64,000 nucleotides of DNA from Kaistella carnis (GTDB lineage Bacteria > Bacteroidota > Bacteroidia > Flavobacteriales > Weeksellaceae), in NCBI RefSeq assembly GCF_003860585.1, contig NZ_CP034159.1:1674001-1738000 (forward strand), given 5' to 3'. The notes beneath the pieces are model-generated. The model did not search any database, was not told the origin of the DNA, and saw only the letters and a list, made by a program, of their open reading frames with translations. Shown here piece by piece: positions 1 to 8,189 of this stretch. Numbering within the stretch: position 1 is the stretch's first letter; every line of letters starts with the position of its first letter. The position numbers and the translations under genes are program-made.

Positions 1-1
1 T

Positions 2-2128
2 CCTTTCAGTTTCGGTTATTTTGAAAAAGGAACTTTGCCTTTTGATATAGAAAAAGGTGTTATTCTGAGTACAGGAACTGTTCAAAATGCAGCGGGTCCG
101 AACAACAGATTACTGGATGATGCTGATGTGAACTGGCTTGGCGACGTGGATTTGGCAAACGCTTTAGGGAATTCACCTTCAGAATACCTCAATGCGACAT
201 CTCTTGAATTTGACTTCATTGCCAATAACACGACCTCCATCAGTTTTCAATATATGTTTCTCTCCGAAGAATATCGACCGAACAACTGTCAGTATTCAGA
301 CGGTTTTGCTTTCCTGATAAAAAAAGCGGGCACGCAAGATTCATATACTAATATTGCGCTTGTTCCCGGTACAAATGACCCTGTGACTTCCCTAACGATC
401 AACACATCACCCAACTGCCCCAGAAATACAGAATATTTCGGAGGATTCAACAGCACAGAATCGCCAACTGCTTTTGATGGACAAACTAAATTACTTACGG
501 CACAAACCGACGTTATCCCCGGAGAAAAATACCATATAAAATTGGTGATCGCTGATCATTTGGCAAGTTCCGACAGAACCGGGCGATATGATTCGGGCGT
601 ATTTTTAAAGGCGGGTAGTTTTATTGGAAAAAAGGATTTGGGTCCGGATCTCTTAATCTCAACAAACAACTCGATCTGCGAAGGCGAAAGTAAAACCATT
701 GATGCTACCACTCCTGGAGCCACTTCTTATCAATGGTTTAAAGAAGGAGTTTTACTACCGGGCGAAACAAACGCTCTTTTACAAATTCCCGGTTTACCCG
801 GCAATAGTGGCAACTATGAAGTGAAAATAAATCTCGGCGGATGTTCCCTAACTGGATCAATTAAAGTCGAAATTTTGGAAAAAGCCCTCATTAATTATGG
901 AAATTATTCCTTTTGTGATAACCAATTGAGCGGAAGCGTTCCAATCAATTTCACGGACTTAAGCAATGCAGTCATCGATAATTTCAGCACCGCTTATATT
1001 TCAAAATATTATCTAAAGCAGGGTGAAGCAGAAACAGGAGTAGGAACTCCATTGACCAACGGTTGGCTATTAACAGAAAATACAGAAATTTTTATTAGAG
1101 TAGAAAGCGCTGCCGGATGCATTCCTGTAGTGGGTAAAATCACATTGGCGATCGGAAACAAAACGCCTCTTTTAAAGAATACGTTTACAGAGTCTGTCTG
1201 CGATGACAAACGAGTCGGTACGGTACAAGTTGATTTAACACCGTATATCAACGAATTCACGGATGACAATTCTTCTTCTGTTTTATTTTTCGCTTCAGTA
1301 GACGACGCAAAAAATAATGTAAATCCGATTTCTTCATTACAAATCTTAGATGCAGATTCTCAAACTTTCGGCATCCGAGTAAAAAGTACAAATGCATGCC
1401 CAAATGTAGGCGAGATTGTTATCCAAAAGAAAACGCCAAATAATTCCACGGTTTTAGAAGATAAACCCATTTGCGAAAATGCGACAACAACGCTGGATGC
1501 TGGGAATGGATTTGATTATTACAAATGGAGCACCGGAGAAGAGGGACCTTCAGAATCAAGTATTTCAAACATTGGAATTGGAGATTATTGGGTAGACCTA
1601 AGCTCCAATGGATGTAAATACCGCCAATATGTAAAAGTAACGGTAGCAGAACTTCCCCAGATTACCAACGTAGAAGTCAATGGAAATACGGCAACCGTTT
1701 TCGTGACCGGCGGAAATCAACCTTATGAATATTCTCTGGATAATATTACATATAAAGACTCCAATGTATTCAGCAATGTTCCGCGCGGTCTTGGCACCAT
1801 CTACGTGAGAGATGCTCAGAATTGCACAACTATTACAAAAGAATTTTTAGTTCTCAATTTAATAAATGTCATTACACCAAATGCGGATGGAAAAAATGAC
1901 GTGCTGGATTATTCGGATTTAAGCATTAAAAAAGACGTTAAAATTGAAATTTTCGACCGCTACGGAACTTCGGTTTTCAATTCACAAAACCAGCCCTATT
2001 TATGGGATGGCAAAATAAATGGGCGTGTTTTACCGACCGGAACTTATTGGTATATTCTGAATTGGATCGAACCTGAAACCAATTTACCTGCAACCTACAA
2101 AGGCTGGATTCTCTTAAAAAACAGGTAA
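2..2128 (+). CDS. T9SS type B secreted protein with choice-of-anchor L domain, 5' end outside window
   Basis: This is the 3' part of a gene whose start lies before base 1: the frame is open from base 2 with no stop and its first residues (SFGYFEKGTLPFD) already lie inside a choice-of-anchor L domain, which fills roughly the first 190 visible residues. It is followed by Ig/PKD-like segments with paired cysteines (for example SYQWFKEG near residue 250). The last 90 or so residues, from ITPNADGKND to KGWILLKNR, form the gliding-motility-associated C-terminal domain that directs export by the type IX system (type B sorting signal). The last 230 residues resemble the end of the large protein at 36142-40359, so the two share a tail architecture. 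Function at the cell surface (adhesion or binding) is inferred from family. It ends 4 bp from the convergent fmt stop codon. Confidence 0.85.
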   Translation, partial: PFSFGYFEKGTLPFDIEKGVILSTGTVQNAAGPNNRLLDDADVNWLGDVDLANALGNSPSEYLNATSLEFDFIANNTTSISFQYMFLSEEYRPNNCQYSDGFAFLIKKAGTQDSYTNIALVPGTNDPVTSLTINTSPNCPRNTEYFGGFNSTESPTAFDGQTKLLTAQTDVIPGEKYHIKLVIADHLASSDRTGRYDSGVFLKAGSFIGKKDLGPDLLISTNNSICEGESKTIDATTPGATSYQWFKEGVLLPGETNALLQIPGLPGNSGNYEVKINLGGCSLTGSIKVEILEKALINYGNYSFCDNQLSGSVPINFTDLSNAVIDNFSTAYISKYYLKQGEAETGVGTPLTNGWLLTENTEIFIRVESAAGCIPVVGKITLAIGNKTPLLKNTFTESVCDDKRVGTVQVDLTPYINEFTDDNSSSVLFFASVDDAKNNVNPISSLQILDADSQTFGIRVKSTNACPNVGEIVIQKKTPNNSTVLEDKPICENATTTLDAGNGFDYYKWSTGEEGPSESSISNIGIGDYWVDLSSNGCKYRQYVKVTVAELPQITNVEVNGNTATVFVTGGNQPYEYSLDNITYKDSNVFSNVPRGLGTIYVRDAQNCTTITKEFLVLNLINVITPNADGKNDVLDYSDLSIKKDVKIEIFDRYGTSVFNSQNQPYLWDGKINGRVLPTGTYWYILNWIEPETNLPATYKGWILLKNR

Positions 2129-2132
2129 CAAA

Positions 2133-3080
2133 TTATCCTATTGAAATATGATCAAAATGCTGAAAACCATTTAAAAAATCTTTAACAGTCATTCTTTTTT
2201 TTCCTTCCAACTGTAATTCTTCGGGCAGGTAAACGCCATCTTTTGTGTAAATCTTAAAATGATGCTTATCAACTTCTAATTTTCCGGGCTTTTCCTCATG
2301 ACCAAAGATTTCAAATTTTCCTTTGTAAATTTTTAGGAACTTTTCATCTTCTCCAATTTTAATGAAGGTAAAAGCTGAAGGATAAGGTGACATTCCACGG
2401 ATGAAATCGTGAATGGTCTCCGCATTTTGATGCCAATCAATCCGCGTATCCTTTTTGAAAATTTTAAAGGCATTTTTCACATGCTCGACTTTTGGCTGTG
2501 GTTTTTCCTGAATGGAATTTTCCGCCAGTCCATTTAAGGTTTCAACGACCAATTCAGCTCCCATTTCCATCAATCGGTCATGCAATTCTCCGGCGTTTTC
2601 CTCCGGCAAGATTTCTAATTCTCTTTGCAAAAGAATATTTCCTTCATCAATTTTTTCATTAATAAAGAAAGTAGTTGCACCTGTTTTTTTCTCCCCATTA
2701 ATCACCGCATAGTTGATGGGAGCAGCGCCGCGATAATCGGGCAGCAACGAGGCATGAAGGTTAAACGTTCCAATCTCCGGCATTTCAAATAAAATTTTTG
2801 GCATCATACGAAAAGCCACCACAACGAAGACATCGGCCTGCAAATTTTGAATGGTTTCTAAAAACTGAGGATCTCTTAACTTCTCAGGTTGAAAAACAAG
2901 TAAACCATTTTCAACCGCAAATTCTTTTACAGCGGACTGATGAATTTTTTGCCCACGTCCACTGGCTTTATCGGCAACGGTCACCACTCCCACAACTTCA
3001 TGATGGGACTTGTGGATCGCTTCTAAAGAAGTTTTGGCAAATTCTGGAGTTCCGAAAAATATAACTTTTAGTGATTTCAT
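2133..3080 (-). CDS. fmt: Methionyl-tRNA formyltransferase
   Basis: This cytoplasmic enzyme formylates the amino group of methionyl-tRNA(fMet) using 10-formyltetrahydrofolate. The 315-residue length is normal. The N-terminal Rossmann-like domain starts with VIFFGTPEFA. The catalytic signature is clear: N108 and H110 in FNLHASLLPDYRGAAPIN, with the SLLPxYRG formyl-donor loop at 111-118, and D145 in NEKIDEGNIL. The C-terminal OB-like domain that binds tRNA begins near residue 205. It is transcribed on the minus strand downstream of recQ with a 46-bp gap, so the two may form one unit. The start ATG gives the expected N-terminus. Identity is secure. Confidence 0.96.
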   Translation of the reverse strand: MKSLKVIFFGTPEFAKTSLEAIHKSHHEVVGVVTVADKASGRGQKIHQSAVKEFAVENGLLVFQPEKLRDPQFLETIQNLQADVFVVVAFRMMPKILFEMPEIGTFNLHASLLPDYRGAAPINYAVINGEKKTGATTFFINEKIDEGNILLQRELEILPEENAGELHDRLMEMGAELVVETLNGLAENSIQEKPQPKVEHVKNAFKIFKKDTRIDWHQNAETIHDFIRGMSPYPSAFTFIKIGEDEKFLKIYKGKFEIFGHEEKPGKLEVDKHHFKIYTKDGVYLPEELQLEGKKRMTVKDFLNGFQHFDHISIG

Positions 3081-3126
3081 TAAATTTAATTGAAAGTTGA
3101 GTTTTTAAAAAAAAGAAGTGATTTTT

Positions 3127-5034
3127 TTAATCGTGATTAAAGGCATAGGTCCTAAAATTAAGCATTTTCACTTTTCCTGAATCCAGCAAATGAATGAGAT
3201 TTTCCAGAATATTATCTTTGGCAAAGTAATTTAGTTTAATGGAAATTTCTTCCACATTCGCCGGAGATTTTTTTAGCAGTTCCAAAATTTCTTTCGAAAC
3301 ATCACGGCCGAAGACGGTTTCTTTCTGCTGCTCACATACAGAGCACTGTCCACAATTTTTAACGTTCTTTTCTCCAAAATAAGACAGAATAAGTTTCATC
3401 TTACAGAAATCACGATCCTGCACAAAGAATTTCATCTCCTCCCATTTCTGGATTTTATTTTTTTGAATCTGCGCAAAAAGATTCCAGTATTTACCCTCAA
3501 TCGCTCGTTGATCACGGTGTTTTAAAAATTTCACGCTTGAGAGTGCACCGTCGATATAATCTAAATATCCTTGATTTTGTAATTCCCGCAATCGTTCTTT
3601 CACCAAATGAATATCGGAACCAATCTTCGTACTGAAAGATTTTTCACTAAACATAATTTTGTGCGTCGTAAGTCCCGAAAGATTCCGAAGTAGAAGTTCT
3701 ATAAAATAAGAATCTTTTTTCGCCAATAAGTCAATTTCTTCCGGTTTAATTTTTAATTCTAAAGAAGATAATGAGTTCTGTGCATTGTAATAAATAATTT
3801 CCTGATGATGAAGAAAATTAAGAACGTTTCGAATTTTGGCTAAAGAAACTTTGGTGAATTTCTGAATTTTTTGGATGTAGAGTTGGAAAACATTTTCTGG
3901 CAAATCATTGTCAGCAATTTGAAAAGTAGAATATAAATAAGTCACAATATTTTGAAACTCTGATTTTGAGGGGATTTGATTGATTAAAATCTGATCAAAA
4001 TTCTTTAATTCCTGTTCATTCCAAAATAAAAAGGCGTATGAATCAGCGCCATCACGACCCGCTCTCCCGATTTCCTGATAATAATTTTCGATGGATGCGG
4101 CGGGAGAAAAATGGATGATGAAGCGCACATTATCTTTGTCGATTCCCATTCCAAATGCATTGGTGGAAATTAGGACCTGATTATTACTTTGTAGCCAGAG
4201 ACTTTGTTTTGCATTCTTCTCTCTTACAGGAATTCCGGCGTGGAAGAAATCAACATTTGTAATTTGATTGCGATGGAGAAAGGCAGTCAATTCCTCTGCT
4301 TCCTTTCGTGTGCGGACATAAATAATGCCGGATGAATCGTTATATTTTAGCAGATTACGTACTCTTTCATATTTATCGGAAATTTTATCAGCAATAATTT
4401 TAAGATTGTTCCTTCTAAAACTTTTCTGAAATATTAACGGATTTTTAAGATTAACTTTTAACACTATTTCGTCTAAAACTTTGGGTGTTGCCGTGGCGGT
4501 AAGTGCCAAACAGGGAATTTTTTCCAGATGATTGCGAAAAGCTTTGATGTGCTGATAACTGGGACGAAAATCTTGACCCCATTCTGAAATACAGTGCGCT
4601 TCGTCTACGGCAATAAAGGAAATCTGGATCTCTTCTAAGTGCTGAAGAAAAAGGCGGTTCGTTAAGCGTTCGGGAGAAACATACAGTAATTTGGTAAGAC
4701 CATCTTTGCATCGGTTAAAAATGACTTCAGCATCAAATTCGTCTAACTCCGAGGATAAATACTCTGCTTCTATTCCCAGCATCTTCATTTGATAAACCTG
4801 ATCTTTCATCAATGCTAAAAGCGGCGAAATCACCAGACAGGTACCTTCTAAAATTAAAGCTGGAAGTTGATAGCACAGTGATTTTCCGCCTCCTGTAGGC
4901 AAGAGGGCAAGCGCATCTTTACCAGAAACAATGCTGTTGATGATTTCTTCCTGAGAATCCCGAAAGGTATCATAGCCCCAAAAATGTTTTAAGGTTTGCT
5001 GTTTTAACTTTTCAAAATCCTGATGTGAGATCAT
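3127..5034 (-). CDS. recQ: ATP-dependent DNA helicase RecQ
   Basis: This is a 3'-5' superfamily 2 DNA helicase acting in recombination and fork repair. Visible motifs are Walker A (LPTGGGKSLCYQ, K51), the DEAH box (VDEAHCISEWGQDFRP, 144-147), a SAT-like LTATATP segment, and motif VI in YQEIGRAGRDG. A zinc-binding RQC region with cysteines in FCKMK and NCGQCSVCEQQ lies near residues 548-575. At 635 residues the protein has helicase and RQC/winged-helix parts; a full HRDC domain at the C-terminus is not evident to me. Bacteroidetes often carry more than one RecQ, so this may be a paralog of the canonical enzyme. It lies upstream of fmt, and an OmpA-family gene with its own terminator precedes it. 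Confidence 0.93.
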   Translation of the reverse strand: MISHQDFEKLKQQTLKHFWGYDTFRDSQEEIINSIVSGKDALALLPTGGGKSLCYQLPALILEGTCLVISPLLALMKDQVYQMKMLGIEAEYLSSELDEFDAEVIFNRCKDGLTKLLYVSPERLTNRLFLQHLEEIQISFIAVDEAHCISEWGQDFRPSYQHIKAFRNHLEKIPCLALTATATPKVLDEIVLKVNLKNPLIFQKSFRRNNLKIIADKISDKYERVRNLLKYNDSSGIIYVRTRKEAEELTAFLHRNQITNVDFFHAGIPVREKNAKQSLWLQSNNQVLISTNAFGMGIDKDNVRFIIHFSPAASIENYYQEIGRAGRDGADSYAFLFWNEQELKNFDQILINQIPSKSEFQNIVTYLYSTFQIADNDLPENVFQLYIQKIQKFTKVSLAKIRNVLNFLHHQEIIYYNAQNSLSSLELKIKPEEIDLLAKKDSYFIELLLRNLSGLTTHKIMFSEKSFSTKIGSDIHLVKERLRELQNQGYLDYIDGALSSVKFLKHRDQRAIEGKYWNLFAQIQKNKIQKWEEMKFFVQDRDFCKMKLILSYFGEKNVKNCGQCSVCEQQKETVFGRDVSKEILELLKKSPANVEEISIKLNYFAKDNILENLIHLLDSGKVKMLNFRTYAFNHD

Positions 5035-5069
5035 GGAGTAAAATTACAGAAACAAAATTCATAAAACAA

Positions 5070-5098
5070 AAAAAGCCACGATTAACGTGGCTTTTTTC
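5070..5098 (-). terminator. Rho-independent terminator after OmpA-family gene
   Basis: An inverted repeat AAAAAGCCACG / CGTGGCTTTTTT with a 5-base loop is followed by a T-run on the minus strand. It closes the OmpA-family gene and separates it from recQ. Confidence 0.8.
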
Positions 5099-5122
5099 TT
5101 AGTATCTAAAACGTTTAGAAAA

Positions 5123-6556
5123 TTACTTTGCTTCGAAGTATACTCTTCGGTTCGCTCTGTTTTTCCATTCTGGACATTTTGTTGCCGGATCACATTCTGG
5201 ATATTTAAGGTTCGTTTCCCCTTTTCCTATCGCATCAATTTTTCCTGCATTTACACCATTCTGAATTAAATAATTCTTAACGTTGTTTGCTCTTCTTTCA
5301 GATAATTTCTGGTTGTAAGCATCAGTTCCTCTGGTATCAGTTCCTCCAATTACGTAGTAAGATCCTTCTGAAGAGTTAATGTAGTTTACTGCATTGTTTA
5401 GAATTGGAGTATTTGATGGAAGAATTCGGTCTGAATTCAAGTCAAATTCAATTCCTTCTAAAGTTCTTGTGTTATCAGTCACTGTAGAAGATGAGTTCGT
5501 AGGACATCCGTTGTTTTCAACTGGACCCGGAACTGTAACACACTTGTCGTACAAGTCAATTACACCATCTAAATCAGTATCTAAAGCAACACCAGCTCCG
5601 TCAACTCTTGCACCGGCAGGAGTATCTAACTGTCTGTCCCAATCATCACAAACTCCATCATTATCAGCATCTCCTTTTTTACAAACTTCAACGTCTTGGT
5701 TTTTGTCAGCCAAAACATCTAACTTGTAATAAATTTCCTGCAATGGATCATGCCAGAATAAGTGAGATTCGTGTTTTCCTAAATTTAAAGTTGCTCCTAA
5801 AGTAATATTAATTAAATTATCAGAAGGGCTATCGTTTACCGTAGTGCTTCTTGCACCATCAAAGGTATCATCACCAGTTACGATATACATTCCTCTTGCT
5901 TCAAGATCTAACGAACGGGTTGCACGGTATTTTAAACCTGCACCAGCCTGACCGAATAAGCTACCTAATTTAAAAGGTTTAACCTCTGTCACCATACTTT
6001 GATTGTATACCGGTCCAGCATCTTGTCTGTAAGTTCTGTAAGCCAAAGTACCAACACCTGCATAACCGTGAAGTGCCCATCTGAAAGGCGAATGATTATC
6101 AACTCTTCTTAATAAATTAGAAAAATTAATATCACCTAAAACAGAAAGAGCGTCATACTGAGTTCTTGCTCCATCACCTGCTGTAGAAGCTTCGTTATCT
6201 TTGGTATTCACAAAACCTTGTCTTGATTCTCCTTTATCATACTGAAGTTTAAGACCGAACGCATGCGTAATGGCTTTGTCAACACTTAAGTAAGCAGACC
6301 ATCCATAAAGATTTTTACCTGCTCCAAATCCTTTAATGGAAGTAAGGTCTGAAGACTGCATCAATGGAACACCAGCACCGGCAGATATTGCCCAATCATT
6401 GAATCTTTTGGATTCCTGAGTGAATGGAGAAACATTGGCCGAACCGGACGTATAAGAATTGGGGTAGTTCCCCGCAGTACTCATAATCGAATCCTGTGCA
6501 AACACCGCTGTAGGTAAAACTAGAGCTAGTGCAACGCTTGTTAAATTGAGTTTCAT
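5123..6556 (-). CDS. OmpA family outer-membrane protein with TSP type 3 repeats
   Basis: The protein has 477 residues from the chosen start MKLNLTSVALALVLP, which gives a signal peptide cut after VFAQ; an upstream in-frame ATG would add ten residues and spoil the signal. Residues about 25-285 are probably a beta-barrel. They are followed by calcium-binding thrombospondin type 3 repeats rich in DxDxDG motifs (GDADNDGVCDDWD, DTDLDGVIDLYD), then a C-terminal OmpA-like peptidoglycan-binding domain with the NYLIQNGVNAGKIDAIGKGE motif. It likely anchors the outer membrane to peptidoglycan. The next gene upstream on the same strand (6638-7735) is a close paralog without the OmpA domain, so the two form a tandem pair. 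The barrel assignment is inference; the OmpA domain is clear. Confidence 0.92.
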   Translation of the reverse strand: MKLNLTSVALALVLPTAVFAQDSIMSTAGNYPNSYTSGSANVSPFTQESKRFNDWAISAGAGVPLMQSSDLTSIKGFGAGKNLYGWSAYLSVDKAITHAFGLKLQYDKGESRQGFVNTKDNEASTAGDGARTQYDALSVLGDINFSNLLRRVDNHSPFRWALHGYAGVGTLAYRTYRQDAGPVYNQSMVTEVKPFKLGSLFGQAGAGLKYRATRSLDLEARGMYIVTGDDTFDGARSTTVNDSPSDNLINITLGATLNLGKHESHLFWHDPLQEIYYKLDVLADKNQDVEVCKKGDADNDGVCDDWDRQLDTPAGARVDGAGVALDTDLDGVIDLYDKCVTVPGPVENNGCPTNSSSTVTDNTRTLEGIEFDLNSDRILPSNTPILNNAVNYINSSEGSYYVIGGTDTRGTDAYNQKLSERRANNVKNYLIQNGVNAGKIDAIGKGETNLKYPECDPATKCPEWKNRANRRVYFEAK

Positions 6557-6637
6557 ATTTTTATATTTTTGTTTTTTACTAAGCAATTTTTTCGGTTAAA
6601 TAGAGAGATGTATAATTTCTAACTTTAAAACTTCGAA

Positions 6638-7735
6638 TTATTGAGGTTTATAATTTGTTGGACACCCATTATTTTCTACAGGTCCCGGAACAGTTACACA
6701 TTTATCGTACAAATCGATAACTCCGTCAAGATCCATATCCAAAGCAACACCTGCACCATCTACTCTCGCACCGGCAGGAGTATCAAGTTGTCTGTCCCAA
6801 TCATCACAAACTCCATCATTGTCCGCATCACCACTTTCACAAACCACGAACTCAGGTTCTGTAGTTTCTAAAACGTAAATTCTGTTGTTAATTTCCTGCA
6901 ATGGGTCAACCCATGCTAAATGTTTTTCGTGTTTACCCAGTTTGAATGACAATCCTAAGTTTACAGTAAAGAAGTTATCAGAAACTCCTTTAGCAATCGC
7001 ATTATAAGGTGGTCTTGCATTTTTACCGTAACCACCACCATCAAAGGAATCGTCTCCGGTAATAATGTACATGGTTCTTAATTCAACATCAATTAATTTT
7101 GACGCGTTATATTTTAAACCGGTACCCACTTCAAAGAAAAAAGTATCTAAACCGATATTTTGATCGATTTCGATAGGAATTCTTTTCGGGGAGGTACTGT
7201 ATCTCGACATATCGTTATCAAGCAACAAAGTTTTGTAACCCTGCAAACCGATTCCTCCATAGCCATGTAAAGCCCAACGGTATGTTGAATTATTGTCGGT
7301 GCGACGTAATAAATTAGAGAAGTTAATATCTCCTAATATGGAAACTTGATTATATTCAGTCCAAGCGGTTGCAACACCTGCTGCAACACCCGCTGCTCCT
7401 GGCAACATGGCTTTTTGGTTGGTTTTACCCATTTGATAGTGCAGACTCATACCAAAGGTGTGAGAAATTTGCTTATCTAAACTGATGTAGGCATTGTATC
7501 CAAAATTAACTTTGCCATCGTAAAAAGAATTTACATCCGCAGCTTGCAAAAAAGCTCCACCACCACCTACCGAAATAGACCAATCGCGAAACATTCTGGA
7601 AGAGTTATTGAAAGGGTGAACATTAGCAGAACCAGAAGTAAACTGATTCGGATAATCGCTGGTATTTCCAACATCAGTGCTCTGCGAATACATCGCTATA
7701 GGCAAAGCTAATGCTAATAATAAATTTAATTTCAT
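6638..7735 (-). CDS. Outer-membrane protein paralog of the adjacent OmpA protein, lacking the OmpA domain
   Basis: This 365-residue protein starts MKLNLLLALALPIAMYSQ, a signal peptide. It aligns along its whole length with the N-terminal three quarters of the neighbour at 5123-6556: the same 'SGSANV.PF' segment, the INFSNLLRRTDNNSTYRWALHGY-type barrel strands, and nearly identical thrombospondin type 3 repeats. It stops right after NNGCPTNYKPQ, where the neighbour continues into its peptidoglycan-binding domain. It is therefore probably a barrel protein with a periplasmic calcium-binding tail but no cell-wall anchor. It could be a truncated duplicate or a specialised partner; the absence of frameshifts or internal stops favours a functional gene. 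It begins 1 bp after the folK stop codon, suggesting co-transcription. Confidence 0.85.
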   Translation of the reverse strand: MKLNLLLALALPIAMYSQSTDVGNTSDYPNQFTSGSANVHPFNNSSRMFRDWSISVGGGGAFLQAADVNSFYDGKVNFGYNAYISLDKQISHTFGMSLHYQMGKTNQKAMLPGAAGVAAGVATAWTEYNQVSILGDINFSNLLRRTDNNSTYRWALHGYGGIGLQGYKTLLLDNDMSRYSTSPKRIPIEIDQNIGLDTFFFEVGTGLKYNASKLIDVELRTMYIITGDDSFDGGGYGKNARPPYNAIAKGVSDNFFTVNLGLSFKLGKHEKHLAWVDPLQEINNRIYVLETTEPEFVVCESGDADNDGVCDDWDRQLDTPAGARVDGAGVALDMDLDGVIDLYDKCVTVPGPVENNGCPTNYKPQ

Positions 7736-7736
7736 A

Positions 7737-8168
7737 TTATTGTTTTTTATGTTTTATTAATGCATCCAACAGTCTTCGGGAAAAATCACGCTCATACATA
7801 TGCTTCTGATGCGGGATTTCTAAATCCTTACAATAGAAACGAAGACCATTATACAAGACAATATCTATATCAATGATTCTGTCTTGGTAACCGCCTGCAA
7901 TTAACGTATCTTTTGCTCTGCCCATTTCCCTCTCTATCGTTTTTAACAAATTTAAGAGTTTCTTAGGAGAATATTGTGTTTTTATTAATACTGCAATATT
8001 ACAAAAAAAATTATTACTATCAAATTCTACAGGGTCTGTAATAATAAGGTCTGTCTTTTCTATAATGACACCGACCTCAGTTTCAATTCTGCGTAGTGCG
8101 ACCTCAATATTTATTTTTCGATCACCCAAATTACTTCCTAGTAACAAAGTAGCTTCATGTTGCGACAT
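7737..8168 (-). CDS. folK: 2-amino-4-hydroxy-6-hydroxymethyldihydropteridine pyrophosphokinase
   Basis: FolK transfers pyrophosphate from ATP to 6-hydroxymethyl-7,8-dihydropterin in folate synthesis. The 143-residue length fits the short form. Visible family features are the N-terminal LLGSNLGDRKINIE segment, the E-R-x-MGRAKD stretch and the signature QDRIIDIDIVLY, with the two aspartates that bind magnesium. The start codon lies only 21 bp from that of the divergent sppA, so both promoters must overlap the other gene or its leader. The downstream outer-membrane gene begins 1 bp after the stop. Only one other folate gene, folA at 22079, is in the window. Confidence 0.94.
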   Translation of the reverse strand: MSQHEATLLLGSNLGDRKINIEVALRRIETEVGVIIEKTDLIITDPVEFDSNNFFCNIAVLIKTQYSPKKLLNLLKTIEREMGRAKDTLIAGGYQDRIIDIDIVLYNGLRFYCKDLEIPHQKHMYERDFSRRLLDALIKHKKQ

Positions 8169-8189
8169 ATTGCAAAATATATAAAGATT

